Below, in pieces: positions 12,112 through 27,530 of a stretch of DNA of 64,000 nucleotides. How positions within the stretch are numbered: the first letter of the stretch is position 1; each line of letters opens with the position of its first letter. The position numbers and the translations under genes are program-made. The notes under the pieces were generated by a model that was not told where the DNA came from, did no database searches, and saw only the letters and a program-made list of their open reading frames with translations. This DNA is from Tubulanus polymorphus (Eukaryota; Nemertea; Palaeonemertea; Tubulaniformes; Tubulanidae), in NCBI RefSeq assembly GCF_964204645.1, contig NC_134028.1:20558153-20622152 (forward strand). The letters are read 5' to 3'.

Positions 12112-14090
12112 TTAATGAATAAGTTCCTTTTCTGAGTTGTAAGCAGCGCTGTTTGGACGACCGGTTTTAGGGATTAGATTCATCCAATAATCTCTACCGT
12201 GTCTGCAATAAATAAAAGAGCATGATATATAAAGCGATGCTTCCGCGCAATATGGATACTGGTATAAAAACGTCAGGATTATCCGGCTATCGGTTTACTT
12301 TTGACGATCATATTCATGTACACTCTGTCCATATCCAGCCGCGAATGGTAAATTATGATCTTTTCCGGGTTGTCTGAATCCTCGTTCCTCGGATAACTGT
12401 AATCAATATAATTATAATGTTAATTATCATGCGAATGGATTTCTCAATGTGATTTGGATATCGAAATGCAATGCAACATTTTGTGTACAAACTTCTTCAG
12501 CCATTTCACGAATATGATAACTCTCGAATCCGCAACATCCTCCGATGTATCTCACTCCAAGTTCATAAGCTCTACGGGCATAATCTCTACATTCCCAACG
12601 AGTAAGAATGCGTGGTTCCATCGCTGAAAATGAAAAAAGCATCTAAATACACAGGTATTAGCTATTTCAATGTCGAGACGATCGAAATGTTATTTCAGCT
12701 CACCTAACATACACTCGGGTAAATGAGAATATCCTAGATACTCAGTTTCAGGAGAAAGGAATCCGATTGGCTGCATCATCAGAAATGGAGATAAACCAGC
12801 TTCATTCAGGGCATCTTTCATCAATTTCATCGTTTTCAGTTGCGCGTTATGATCAAACTGGCAATTTAAACCCACAATATCGGCCCCTGGGTGATTGAAA
12901 ACAAACACATACGATTATGATTTAATAATCTTTGCACGACATTGAAACATTTTTGAAAAATAACGAATATTAAGAGGGATGTTTCTTGAGTGGAGGCATG
13001 ATTTTACACCTCGTTTAGCCATTCTAACTGCACACTCTCCTGCACTGATTCCATCCATACACCCAACTGGGCCTATTCTCATCGTACACGCTATAGGTTT
13101 GTTGTATTTCTTCATGACATCAATCGCCCACTCCATCTCTTCGATTGAACAGAAATACTGGATTCGAAAAATACATGTATACATTCGACAATACAGTGCT
13201 ACACAAATGTTCGATTTGTTGATAGTGAAATTCCAATGTAAAATACCAATGAATATCATCCTAGTCTTGAATAACAGATGCTTACCTCCGCTATAAAGAA
13301 ATCGACATCCTTTTCTTTGAACACTTGGCATTGCTTTTCGAATTCTGCTTGAACTGCTGCCTTCCCTTTTCCAGCTGTATATGTCGGTGTAGGCGACAAA
13401 CCTCCGCAAACTAGTAGATTGTATGATGTGGCAACATTACGTGCAAGATCGCACGCCGCGTGGTTTATTTCAGAGGTCTAAGATAAATACATTATAAATA
13501 TGTACATCATTACCAAAGCACTAACCATTCAGTACAATTTGTATGACTGAATAGTTGAATAAGAGTGAGATAGATAAAGACCACAACCTACGTTATAATT
13601 TTTGGCCGACTCACTACATTGAAGCATTCCATCCGTCGCGTGAATGGTGAATGCTTGAATTACATCAGCTCCAGCTCGAGCAAATTCTTTATGTAAACCA
13701 CTGACTGAAAAATGGCAAATTAATGATTTTTCTTTTATCGGCGAATCCCAGTTTTGACTTGAAGATAACCCAACGGGTATTTTATAGGACTTTTTTCCTG
13801 GCAGATGCCTCGTAGTTCGTCATTGTTTAAATTCAAAATGATGCCCACAAAACTATAGATTTTTTTGCAGGCAGGAAGGTGTGCTAAAATTGATCGGGTA
13901 AAGTTGGGCTGTGAATAGAATAAGTCACAAACATGTAAAACCTACCGGCGTCAGGATGTTCTAGAACGCATTCAGGAGTATACAGCCCAGCAGTCACATA
14001 TCCTCTTTTTTCGAATGTATTCATGTAACTACCGTCGCCAATGATTATGCGTTTTGCTAATATCTCCAGTATATTCGGTTTAGCTGCCAT
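12112..14090 (-). CDS. BHMT: betaine-homocysteine S-methyltransferase, copy 1
   Basis: The zinc enzyme transfers a methyl group from glycine betaine to homocysteine, making methionine and dimethylglycine in the cytosol. Eight exons (all -) keep phase throughout: 13,946-14,090; 13,592-13,704; 13,286-13,477; 13,010-13,157; 12,704-12,886; 12,493-12,623; 12,299-12,396; 12,112-12,202. They total 366 aa, close to BHMT2 and shorter than the ~406 aa of vertebrate BHMT. The N-terminal block reads [19 protein letters not shown]. The zinc ligands are seen as the Cys of VGLNCQFD (exon 5) and the Cys pair of YIGGCCGFE (exon 6). The last exon keeps the DYWMNL...GRP block of the family. The start is [14 protein letters not shown]; an in-frame stop lies upstream in this copy. 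A close paralogue is at 32,522-34,507. The family is certain; expression is not shown. Confidence 0.95.
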
Positions 14091-15055
14091 ATCTAGTATT
14101 TTGCAAATAAGGCCACCTTGAATCGTTTAACGTTTGACAAAGATTTCCAAACTGGCCTATGAATTTTACAGAAAACACATTTTACTATTAGGTCAACCAT
14201 CGTTGTCCCATTTGATGGTTATAGAAATTGATTGCCTTGATATACATGTCACGCGTATATTCTGTTGTTGTTGTATGAGGTTCCGTCTAGGCAACTTGAA
14301 TGAGAGTTTTGATGTATATCAAATCATTAACTGGACCGTTGCCATTGGGAAATAGATTTCCCCCAAAAGTTGCACCTGTTCACGGTGACGAATATCCGCG
14401 ATATCATAAGCTGAGATCCTGCCCTTTCTGATGATATCGACGAACACTATCAAGTCCATTCAATTTGCTTGATCATGTACAGAGGTTTATTAAGGTTTTT
14501 ATTGGTTCATACGAAATTCCTGGATGCTGCGGGGACCTGCTGTTTGAGGGATGATTTCTCAAGGATTCTAGATTTTGGCAATTTGGTCGGAAGCCTTCAT
14601 GAGTTGATAATTATATAATGTGTTTTTGTACGATATAAATTAGTTGCATCATATCTATAGAACTAATTACTGGATGTAATTAATCTATACCGCTGTTAAT
14701 TCGTTGCTGATTTCAATATGTCAATTAGATCTTAATCGATTTACTCAATTACAATAATTAGAACAGCATTGAATTAGTTTACCTTCACAGAAGTCGAAAA
14801 CGTGTAATTAAGTAATTAATGTCAGTCGCCAGTGTTTTATTAATGAGATGTGCTCCTCTCTCACGTGTCGGGTTTGAGTGACAGATGATCCCGGTATAAA
14901 ACAATCCGATGCGACATCAACAAATCAGTTCAGCCAATGACTAGTCATCATCATCACTTTCATTGGATTAGCGGATAATCAGTAAGCGCGGGATTAACGA
15001 ATTAACATTCAATCGATGATTTACGGATTACCACTCATAGGATTTAAAGATTACA
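14091..15055. promoter_or_regulatory. bidirectional intergenic region BHMT / BMPER-like
   Basis: These 965 bases separate the divergent starts of BHMT (-) and the BMPER-like gene (+) and are conserved in unit 2 (34,508-35,477). TATAAAAC at 14,895-14,902 is the likely TATA box of the plus-strand gene, with transcription expected to start near 14,925. No TATA box is evident for BHMT. The open frame at 14,134-14,355 is not supported as coding. Confidence 0.6.
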
Positions 15056-18364
<3,309 letters not shown>

Positions 18365-20040
18365 AACGGGCGAGATCCTACATAATGATAAAACCTGTTC
18401 TGAAAAAATGTTGACTTTAAGATTAGTAAAAAAATTCAGAAAGATTTAGTGAAAAAAATGTTTGTGTCTAGTGGAAAAATTATTGATATGATAATTGATT
18501 CTTGGTGTTCTTTTTTCTGTTGCTGCTGCTGCTGTTGTTGATGTTGTTGTTAATTAAACTTTTTATTTCAGAGTTTTTGCCATTTAAGGATTTATAGTCA
18601 TTTCGTAGAAAATGTAGAATATTTCTATATTTTTTTTGGCATTGTTTTCAATGTCTTTATCTCTAACATTGCTCAACATATATATATACTGTACGATTTT
18701 GTTATCATATTGCGACTTTGTTTTGCAGGTTGCAATTAGTATGTTTTTGTAAATTTTTGTATTTTTATATAATTCTTTAACTCAAATTCAATGTCTTGAC
18801 GTTTGTAATGTTACAACTTTTATATACTGTGCTCTAATAATGAATTTAGATTGTATTGATTTGTTACTAAAATATCTGGTTTTTTCAGGATAATGTAAAT
18901 AATCGTATGTTTTTATAACATTTGTTTGAAATAAAACATTTGATATCATTTATAAACAATTTGTCGTCAAACTTCACTTATCCGCAATATCAGCATCGTG
19001 TCTTGAGTAGGGTGGTGATACTCGAACATCCCCGGGCGCGGTCGCAAAAAGGGAATTGTAGAAATTTTAACTAGTTTTTTCTTTTGAAAGGCAAATCAAA
19101 ATATAAGTGGAACACAGCGAACTTCACGGGACCAGAAAATATGTTCATTATAACCGATAGTTATAACTAGTATGAAATCGATAACATTCTCTTACTTGGA
19201 ACGGAATTCTTCATATTTTTGTTGTCAACCGAGTTCGAAATAACGAGGTTCCACTGTATTTCTGAATGCATTTTACCAGCCTTTGCCCCTAAAAACTTTA
19301 GAAATCAAATCATGAAAATAATGTTCAAGTTCGATCTCCTGCTGTGTATGCCTGTTTAACCAAACAATTCTCATCGATGAGCAGGGGTTTTATTACAGGG
19401 ATGCATATTTGATATTGTATATTTCATTTTGTCAGGGGTCGCCGGTCGTTACAGGGCGCCCACAACTTGCGAGGGTCGTGTATAGCTATTATTGTACATG
19501 CCGGGGCCACCAGTTGTCCTCGCGGGATATATTCTGCCGAATATTGAATCAGCCGTAAACATTCAACTTATCTGGAAAATATCTTCAAAACTTATCAAAA
19601 ATATCTGGACTCACGTGAAAATAAGGTAGCCACTTTAAACAGATGTGGAACGAAACAAAATATGAGAGATAGGAATTGAGCTAATTTAAGCCCCATCAAT
19701 TTATCTATAGACCATTCTGAAAAAATGGGATACAACGAATATCAATTAGCTTCAAACACCTGCAAAATCAATTCGTTCACTTCGCAAATCTACAATAGAC
19801 GAAATGCTCGCGCTTAAATGATTTCAGCATTTTCAGATCGAGTCATTAAATCAGATTTGATATTCAAAAGCAGCTAGGATGACTTGTATTCTGCGAGATA
19901 CTTTGATAAATATCAACAGTTCGATTGACACATGTTTATGGGATTCTAAGTCAAACGACTGCATTGAGTTCGGGCTTAAGTTATTTCTATGCGGTATTTT
20001 GTCTCCGAAAGCTCCTCTATCAAAAAGGAATTAAGTCTGG
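18365..20040. other. 3' UTR of BMPER-like gene and gene-free interval
   Basis: AT-rich 3' UTR follows the TAG, with a polyadenylation signal AATAAA at 18,930-18,935. From about 18,960 to 20,040 I see no coding region, RNA gene or clear repeat. Confidence 0.6.
18930..18935 (+). terminator. polyadenylation signal of BMPER-like gene
   Basis: AATAAA lies about 570 bases after the stop codon in AT-rich sequence, at the end of the likely 3' UTR. Confidence 0.6.
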
Positions 20041-20119
20041 TATATATAAACAGAGATGAAAATCTAAACATTTAACTCTCATCGAAAGCTTTTCGACTTG
20101 TCACAGAGTGAAAGATTCC
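20041..20119 (+). promoter_or_regulatory. TATA box and leader exon of the peptide gene
   Basis: TATATATAAA at 20,041-20,050 is followed by a leader that ends at a donor, TTCC|GTAAGTAG (last exon base 20,119). The matching acceptor (TTGATTACAG) ends at 20,617, thirteen bases before the ATG. The 498-base intron in the 5' UTR is the usual layout for small secreted peptide genes. Confidence 0.7.
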
Positions 20120-20630
20120 GTAAGTAGATATATGTTCTTTGTTTTTAGTTTTACTGTATTTTTGTTGAAAGTGTAGCATTCAATCCTTAGTCAAATTATA
20201 GAAAATAGAAAGATTGGCCAGTTTGTTTGACTACATCTACCTATCATAGAATCGAAAGTGTAGTTGTTAACATATTTAACACCATTGGTAAAAATGGCAA
20301 ATTCTATTCTACAAGAGGGAATACATTACATGTATATTGGTAACTAATGACTTGGTTTAATGTTGACCTCATCATTCAGTGACCTAATATCAGTGCAAAT
20401 GAGTCAACCCCTGATCAACACCGCCCCCATATCGGTCATTTTGATTTTTTGGCGAGTATAGGGTATGTCGTTATTTCAAAGGCTGATTTTGACCAGTTTC
20501 GAGACAAATTATCTGTTCCGTTCTCGACAGTAAACCCGGCTTCAGACGGGATTGGCGGTATATCGGGGATTTACTGTATTTTCTAAATGATAATAATCTG
20601 GAATTCATTGATTACAGACGAATCGGTAAA

Positions 20631-20870
20631 ATGAAATTGTCGGCAGTTTTTGTGTTGTGTTTTTTACTGGTGGTCGCCGTTACTGGTGATCAAATAGAAC
20701 GAGCTCTCCGAGACGCTGAGACTGCTGGACACGATCCGCTGGAGTTGATGGAGGCCAGACGAACCGTTCAACTGATGAAACGAGGATGGTTCAAGAAACT
20801 CTGGAAAGGAATCAAGAAACACTGTTCTATTGGTTACAACCGAGGCTTCACAGCTCAATGCAGTGGTTAG
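20631..20870 (+). CDS. cationic amphipathic peptide precursor (candidate antimicrobial peptide)
   Basis: A 79-aa prepropeptide. Residues 1 to about 19 form a signal peptide (MKLSAVFVLCFLLVVAV). A propiece with acidic residues (about 20-49) ends at the dibasic site Lys50-Arg51. The predicted mature peptide is residues 52-79 (28 aa). It begins GWFKKLWKGIKKH, an amphipathic tryptophan/lysine helix, and ends in a loop closed by Cys65 and Cys77 with eleven residues between. Its net charge is about +6. The signal-acidic propiece-dibasic-cationic helix order is that of many metazoan antimicrobial peptides, and the GW start recalls styelin- and pleurocidin-type peptides. The C-terminal disulfide loop recalls frog-skin peptides only in shape. 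I know no family that matches. It has its own TATA box and leader exon, and AATAAA at 20,905-20,910. Confidence 0.8.
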   Translation: MKLSAVFVLCFLLVVAVTGDQIERALRDAETAGHDPLELMEARRTVQLMKRGWFKKLWKGIKKHCSIGYNRGFTAQCSG

Positions 20871-20904
20871 AATAATGAAATATGCTAAAACATTTAAAAA
20901 CATG

Positions 20905-20910
20905 AATAAA
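20905..20910 (+). terminator. polyadenylation signal of the peptide gene
   Basis: AATAAA lies 35 bases after the TAG stop. Confidence 0.7.
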
Positions 20911-20990
20911 TGTTAATCGAGCAGCAATTGAATGCACCTTGAGTTTATTCAAGTCTATACTCTGTTATGGTACCCAAAAGATTGGTTGAC

Positions 20991-21002
20991 GGGCAGACAG
21001 AA

Positions 21003-21046
<44 letters not shown>

Positions 21047-21047
21047 G

Positions 21048-21087
<40 letters not shown>

Positions 21088-21100
21088 GGCAGGCAGGCAG
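20991..21100. repeat. (CAGA)n microsatellite
   Basis: About 24 units of CAGA occur with one GGAC interruption, ending in a CAGG variant. Both strands give spurious open frames here. Confidence 0.95.
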
Positions 21101-21347
21101 GCCGATGCCATTGTCATGCATTTCAGTTTGCACGGAGAGGTAAACGCAATAGTCCACTCAGGCTAAAGAGACAAGAAGTATCTTAATATTTGTAACGGTG
21201 CTATAAATTTATTACAAGGAAAATAAAAAAATCCTCCTTATGTATTTTGGTAAAACTAATCATATACAGTAGGAAGAGACCGAGTCACACCATGCCCACT
21301 TGGGAAGTGGTTTCAGATGCTCAACAATCATAACAATTTCAATATTC

Positions 21348-21580
21348 AACGCCCCCTGGTGACCATATACAAAAACCAATGATCTTAAAACTCACAATCA
21401 TAGAACATGTCAGCAGCTACGATTTTGTAATTGATTGTGATATCAAAATATGCCTAAGTACCAGTATATTATGGAAATGCTAAGTATTCTACTCTTCAAC
21501 GCCCCCTGGTGACCATATGCAAAACCCAATAACATCGAAACTCACCACAATTATAGAACATGTCATGAGCTACAACGGGC
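21348..21580. repeat. two direct copies of an ~80-bp repeat
   Basis: The block beginning CAACGCCCCCTGGTGACCAT at 21,348 recurs at 21,499, each followed by a similar stretch (CAAAAACCAAT ... TAGAACATGTCA). It is probably part of an older dispersed repeat. The surrounding 21,100-22,290 holds no gene I can support. Confidence 0.7.
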
Positions 21581-22292
21581 GCAAAAACGAATATTATGGA
21601 GCCAAAAATCAAAGAGCAAAATCGAATACTTTTGTTTTTGCACTTATTTCGTTTTTGCGCTATATTTCGTTTTTTTCTCTCATACTGATGGGCCCTTGGG
21701 GGATTCATGCGAAAGATCAAGGTAAATGATTTAAGCGTCTTCAAAATTTCCCTCAAAATCTTCAGAAATGTGTGAAAAGTGCTGATTTTGGCGAACAACA
21801 ATGGCTGCGCCAGTAGGCCATCTTGATTCTGCCAAGGCCGGTTTTTGGGCTCAAGATGTGTCTAGGGTAGATAGTATAGTATAGTAGTTTATTTGTCACC
21901 ATCAATATGTACAAATGAAAAATAACAAAATAGGATACAGACAATGAGGTGGCCGGAGTCTGACTAGATACACGTGCAACACAAATATCAAGACATTACA
22001 TTGAAGCGTCTTTGAAACTTCCAAAAATAACTGGATTCCGTCTACGAGTAGAGACGTGAAAGTTCGAAACATAGGAGCATTGTGTCCACGGGACTGCCCT
22101 AGAAAGTAGGGACAGATGGGAAGGGTCGATACGGGAACATGGTGTCCAAGGGGCTGTTTAGAGAGTAGAGAACCTGACTAGAACAGCGCGTGGTCCTACG
22201 AGAAAGACAAGTTTATCAATCATATTTGATTTATTTTTCCGAAAAATTCATACAGTTATCTTGACTTTGAAGAATTGCGTTTGAATTGATTA

Positions 22293-22902
22293 ATGTTCAG
22301 TTCAGTTGAGTTCAGTTCGGTTCAGTTCAGTTGAGTTCAGTTCAGTTGAGTTGAGTTCAGTTCAGTTCAGTTCATAAGTTGTTGCGGAATAACCCTTACG
22401 GGTCTAAAGCAAATTTATATTACAGAAAAATAACTCGAGAGTGCGCATTAAGTTTAAACTATATATTGTCAAAATACATATCGGAGCCGCTTGATTCTTG
22501 ATAATACGTAGCTAATAACACAACAAATTTAACGATGCAGAATATTCTCAATTAGCAAGTAACGGGCTGGACGAAACTTGTAGATACAATACAAAGTTAA
22601 AACGCGTAGATATCCTCACCGACTGTAACCCAGTGTCGGTCTAATCTATTTTTGAAACAGTTTAAGGACGGAGCACATACGACATCTGACGGAAGATTGT
22701 TCCAACGGCTAAATATCCTACGTGTATAAAACGATTGTCCCACTTTCCATAAAGATCGAATCACGTTCAGTTTATACTGGTGACCACGGGTTAAAATGGC
22801 AAAATAAAAAATAAGCAAAAAGCCCCCAAAACGTGAATTTTGAGAGATTTGAATCGAGAAACTCGATTTGTAGAAACCTAATATTAAACTCGTGTCATTC
22901 AT
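22293..22902 (-). mobile_element. LINE 3' fragment with C-terminal ORF2 remnant and (TGAAC)n tail
   Basis: On the minus strand, 22,597-22,902 encodes a segment ending RWNNLPSDVVCAPSLNCFKN plus RLDRHW, the recognisable end of CR1/jockey-type reverse transcriptase proteins. Downstream come about 220 bases of 3' UTR, then a pentanucleotide array (TTCAG on the plus strand, 22,293-22,373) of the kind that terminates such elements. The catalytic domain is absent, so this is a dead 5'-truncated copy. Confidence 0.7.
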
Positions 22903-23654
22903 CGAATATTTAATTACAGTAGGAAAGTGTCATTCAGTTACCAGGTGCCATTTTCAACGGGTCCCGCATTGTCGCGCAGATTTTAACATGTTCTAAACTA
23001 AAACCTTTAGTGCGATTAATTGTCGTCCATCCCTCCTTAGGCACAAAATCTAAACTTATGAATCGTTAGAAAGTTGACAATTTTTTTCTGATTGTTTATT
23101 TCATTTTTCTCGGCTGCAACAATCGGATACAAAAAAGATGCGTCACTTTTAAGAAGGCGCCTCAAAAAAGTTGGTAATTCTGTGTCATTGTCTGTAACTT
23201 TTTAACTTTCTGAGATACAATTTAGAATTTTTCAAGATAGAGTTTCATCTGAGGATTTTGTTTATACTGCATTCGTAAAACTATCTTCATAGAAACGCGC
23301 GTGGCCACGGGTTGATCAGTGCAAAGCGTGCAAGTGGTCGACCGTCGATTTTCTGCATACGCGGGTTAAGCTATTTTTACGGCAATTTTCAAACTTTTAA
23401 AGATTTTCAAGATCAAAATTCCATGTTGAATTGCTCAGCTCATATATAAATGGTATATAGTTAATTTGTATTTGCGACACACCTCTACTAGGTCAAGGTC
23501 GGTGGAGACTAATGATGGCGGCTTGTCAAAAAACTGAAAATTTTCACTTTAAAGACGATTTTACAGCTTGATGAGAATCAGTTGATACGACTGGTATTCA
23601 CAGTTTGACTGAGGCCCAGTTGTCCCCGGCCCTTATTATGAATAAGCAAAAAAT
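22903..23654. other. gene-free interval
   Basis: I see no coding region, RNA gene or repeat that I can support between the LINE fragment and the left edge of duplication unit 2. Confidence 0.5.
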
Positions 23655-24033
23655 AAACAATTTCAGACTTATTTCCCGTTCGCATTGCTTTGTGGGAGTT
23701 TTTATAACAGTTGATTTACAGTCGGGCTCAGTTAAACCTCGTCTCAAAAGAGAACCACTGTCGCAGTATTTAATACCGTATGCCTTCAGGTTTAATTCAC
23801 TCGTCTGTAAGAAATATCTCGGCGGACAGGAATGTGAAAAATGGCGTTCGTTGCCGGACAGCCAGACACAGCTGTCAGTGACAGCCGGAAGACACGCCCA
23901 CACATCGGTCACACCTACAGGTATCAGCTCTCTTATTGAATATGTCAAGTTGAAACAAATCTTTTTTCTGGCGTTTCTAAACTGTTTAATTGGTTTTCTA
24001 ACGCAGATGAACCGAATTACTCGTTATCGTTGA

Positions 24034-24230
24034 GATTGGGGTCTCGTAAAGTTGTTTGAGTGGAGGACTGGGAACCAAGAGGTCCCTAGATCGAAACCAC
24101 ATCTGGCTGTCCAGACACATGCATGGACTAAGCTCTGGTAACTCTGTCAGGTTGTGAGCCATTACAACCTATAAAAAGGCCTTGGTCGTCTCTTAAGAAC
24201 CACTAGGGTTACACTGTTACTTGCTGCTGG
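24034..24230. mobile_element. tRNA-derived SINE-like insertion (also at 25,345-25,540)
   Basis: About 190 bases are present in both tandem copies of unit 2 and absent at the equivalent point of unit 1 (near 2,950), so they were inserted after the units split. Inside is a tRNA-like B-box (AGATCGAAACC) preceded by a weak A-box-like stretch (TTGAGTGGAGGAC). No terminal repeat or tail is clear, so the class is tentative. Confidence 0.4.
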
Positions 24231-24589
24231 GACCCAAATTACACGCTAGGTGGCGTTACGGCAATAGAAACTTGTCCTATGTATTGGACACCGTCTGAAA
24301 CAACTGGAAGCTCGTAAGTATCACCTGCTAAGAGGTTCCCGGGTACTTGTAAGTAATTTCCGCACACCCCTTTTGGGGGAACTGTAAACTGCGAATCGTC
24401 AATGAAATCAATACATCACTAAATTCATTTCTAATGCCAAAAAAATTATTTATTTGCATTTTCAAGCATTGACACAAATTTGAATCGTATAGAACTAGGA
24501 AACGCGAAACCTACAGAATTAGAAAATACATCTTCTAGTATAATGCGATGCTGTTCAAATTATCCATCATTTCTATATACATATCTAGT

Positions 24590-24737
24590 TTTCTAGTTTT
24601 TTCAATGCATTTTTCAGAGATTTCAAATGGTTTCTTAGATCTTTGGCATTTTTTCGTACGTAATCGAAAATCAGCGATTTGCCTTGTTTTGACTTGAAGA
24701 CTTTCGACAAAACGCTAGGTAGTTGTGAACCTTATTT
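24590..24737 (-). pseudogene. secreted two-cysteine protein family, fragment E
   Basis: The reverse complement matches only the C-terminal half of exon 2 of copy C (the region coding GKSLIIDYVRKNAKDLR), then breaks off at 24,737 where the tandem duplication ends. No exon 1 accompanies it. It is a truncated by-product of the tandem duplication. Confidence 0.7.
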
Positions 24738-25907
24738 TTGGAAATGAGTTGTTGTAGGAAGTCTATATTCGGGATTGGAAACTTCCGCGGAATCCTCAGA
24801 AGATTGGATTCGAACCGTTTACGGTATGTTCCATTGCGCATGTCTATTGCACGCGACAGAACAATAATCTCCCGTTCGATATGGCTTCGATGTTAGACGT
24901 GAAAGATGAAACTAGGAAAAGATTTTCATATTTGAGTGTTTTGCGAGTTGATATCGATATTGTTTATAGGTAATTCGATTTTCAAACTTATTTCCCGTTC
25001 GCATTGCTTTGTGGGAGATTTTATAACAGTTGATTTACAGTCGGGCTCAGTTAAACCTCGTCTCAAGAGAGAAACCACTGTCACAGTATTTAATACCGGC
25101 CGGACGCCTTCAGGTTTAATTCACTCGTCTGTCAGAAATATCTCAGCGAACAAGAATGTAAAAAATGGCGTTCGTTGCCGTACAGGCAGACACAGCTGTT
25201 AGCGACAGCTGGAAGACACGCCCACACATCGGTCACACCTACAGGTATCAGCTCTCTTACTGAACATGTCAAGTTGAAACTTATATCTTTTTTCTGGCGT
25301 TTCTAATTTGTTTTGAACCGAATTACTTGTTATCGTTGAGATTGGGGTCTCGTGCAGTTGTTTGAGTGGGGGACTGGGAACCAAGAGGTCCCTAGATCGA
25401 AACCACATCTGGCGTTGGCTGTCGAGACACATGCATGGACTCAGCTCTGGTAACTCTGTCAGGTTGTGAGCCATAACAACCTATAAAAAGGCCTTGGCCG
25501 TCTCTTAAGAACCACTAGGGTTACAGTGTTACTAGGTGCTGGGACGAAAAACTCTTCTTATTACATGCTAGGTGGCGTTACGGCAATATAAACATGTTCT
25601 ATGTATTGGACACCGTCTGAAACAACTGGAAGCTCGTAAGTATCACCTGCTAAGAGGTTCCCGGGTACTTGTAAGTAATATCCGGACACCCCTTTCTGGA
25701 GAAAAGTAAACTGCGAATCGTCAATGAAATCAATACATCACTAAATTCATTTCTAATGCCAAAAGAATTATTTATTTGCATTTTCAAGCACTGATACAAA
25801 TTTGAATCGTATAGAACAAGGAAACGCGAAACCTATAGAATTAGAACATTCATCTTCTAGTATAATGCGATGCTGGTCAAATTATCCATCATTTCTAAAT
25901 ACTTTTT

Positions 25908-26441
25908 CTAGTTTTCTTGATTTTTTTTCAATGCATTTTTCAGAGATTTCAAATTGTTTCTTAGATCTTTGGCATTTTTTCTTACGTAATCGATAATCAG
26001 CGATTTGCCTTGTTTTGACTGAAATACTTTCGCCAAAACGCTTGGTAGTTGTGAACCTTTTAACTTTAGATCGTCCAAGATCTTGCTGTTGACGATAGTT
26101 TCGCAATCTAATTTGCTCAGTGGTCCCGATATGGCCTTGCCGTAATGTTCGACAGCAATAGATGATACCTGTCGATGAAACCAAACACATAATTGAAAAA
26201 TGCTATTTCCCTGAAAACCCTTTAAATACAACACTGTGATTATAAGAATTTTAAGAGGTTATAGTGAGTGTAGCTGCGATGGATTAACACTCGTGATATG
26301 ATTGAAAAAACGCTTTTTGACGATTACAGCGTTTTCTCTTTATAGACAGATATTTACCTTGCGACATGTACTTTCATCAATGGCATCGGTTGAAACCCAG
26401 AAAACGGCCAGAAAAACCACCAAAAAACTTATCAATTTCAT
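25908..26441 (-). CDS. small secreted two-cysteine protein, copy C (unknown family)
   Basis: Two exons, 26,358-26,441 (28 codons, CAAG|GTAAAT) and 25,908-26,168 (86 codons plus stop), give an intact 114-aa product. The signal peptide MKLISFLVVFLAVFWVSTDA is followed by IDESTCRK, then VSSIAVEHYGKAISGPLSKL and the second conserved cysteine (LDCETIV). The C-terminus is lysine-rich and helix-prone. It is the closest paralogue of copy A. The TATA box (TATAAAAC, reverse of 26,637-26,644) and leader donor (last exon base 26,559) are conserved, so it is probably expressed. Function is unknown. Confidence 0.8.
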
Positions 26442-26558
26442 GTTGTCTCCGTAAAACTGTAATCAGATCATAGAAATAGAGATTGGTTTCCGGCAGTGTC
26501 AGAACTGGAGACTGGTCCCCGGCTGTTTCAGAAATACAGATATTACAAGTGATCTTAC

Positions 26559-26644
26559 CTGTATAATGTGTGTTGAGATTTAATGTGGCGTTGAAGCGAC
26601 TGACGAATGTCTCATTTTGTCGATTGCATTCTGCGAGTTTTATA
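26559..26644 (-). promoter_or_regulatory. TATA box and 5' UTR exon of copy C
   Basis: TATAAAAC (minus strand, 26,637-26,644), the leader, and the donor ACAG|GTAAGATC are identical in layout to those of copy A. Confidence 0.7.
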
Positions 26645-27009
26645 CATATTTTGGGCTGAATAATATTTGATCAGAAGTTACTGAACGGCTTCACATTAAA
26701 CATCCCACTCAGTAGATTTAATACCAACTATTTACAGGATCGAGATTCGATTATTTCTGCTTTGTTTAATCTGTCAGCCCCTGTTTTTATACTGTAATAT
26801 TGCTGGAAATTAATTTGAAGGACGATGGAGGTTTTACATTTTTCATCCACACATGAATAAAATCTTGTAAAAGGCTACTTTATGAACTGTATATTCAAAT
26901 ATTAATTGAATTGCATCCGGTTCCACAGTTCCATGTTTCCACAGTAGAGTCAAATTATTGAAAATGTACTTGTAATGAATTTCAACTCTTGACTCAAATA
27001 AAACCAAAC

Positions 27010-27530
27010 TTTAGGACTTTGTCCAGGACTGTGGAACTGGATCCTAAGCAAGCAAGTCCTGAAGTGTGAAAAAGTGTAGAAAAAAGTAGGTCCAAAATAC
27101 GGTGGATCTGGATCAACAACTGTAGAAGTAGGTCATGAAGTGTGGAACTTGGCCCACAACAGTAAAATTAGGTCCAGAACAATGGAACTGCGTCGACAAC
27201 TGTAGAAAGTAGTCCACAATTGTGGAACTTGCTCTACAACTGTAGAAACATGTCCAAAACTGTGGAACTGGATCCAAAGCCGTAGAATGGGCCCAGTACG
27301 GAACTAGGTCGACAAGTGAGGAAGGTGCATTCCTGTGGAACTCGTTCCAAAAATTAGGTCTACACCAAGACTGTGGAACCGGGACAACTGTACTAAGAAA
27401 GTTTTCAGAACTTGGTCCAAAACTGTGGAAATAGATCCAAAACTGTGGAAATGGATCTAGTTTTATGGAACTTGGCCCAGGAGTATCGAACTGAAAACTG
27501 TGAAAAACTGCGGGATTGGCTCTCTTGGAA
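27010..27530. repeat. degenerate minisatellite (unit 2, left arm)
   Basis: This is the direct counterpart of 4,620-5,115, with variants of AACTGTGGAACTGGATCC. Confidence 0.8.

Larger units (their letters stand above)
23655..26060. repeat. internal tandem duplication at left edge of unit 2
   Basis: About 1.08 kb beginning TTATTTCCCGTTCGCATTGC occurs at 23,668 and again at 24,987, and in diverged form at about 2,561 in unit 1. The first copy has an open frame of 142 codons (23,605-24,033) flanked by splice-like CAG and CAG|GTATC. The other two copies have frameshifts and stops, so I do not call it a gene. The 245 bases between the copies (24,740-24,985) match nothing else in the window. Confidence 0.75.

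Noticed and set aside
20932-21186. Open frames over the CAGA repeat on both strands
   Set aside because: A tetranucleotide repeat free of stops gives open frames by chance; no domain or splice context.
23605-24033. 142-codon open frame with splice-like flanks
   Set aside because: Two other copies (about 2,561 and 24,987) have frameshifts and stops, so there is no sign of selection for coding.
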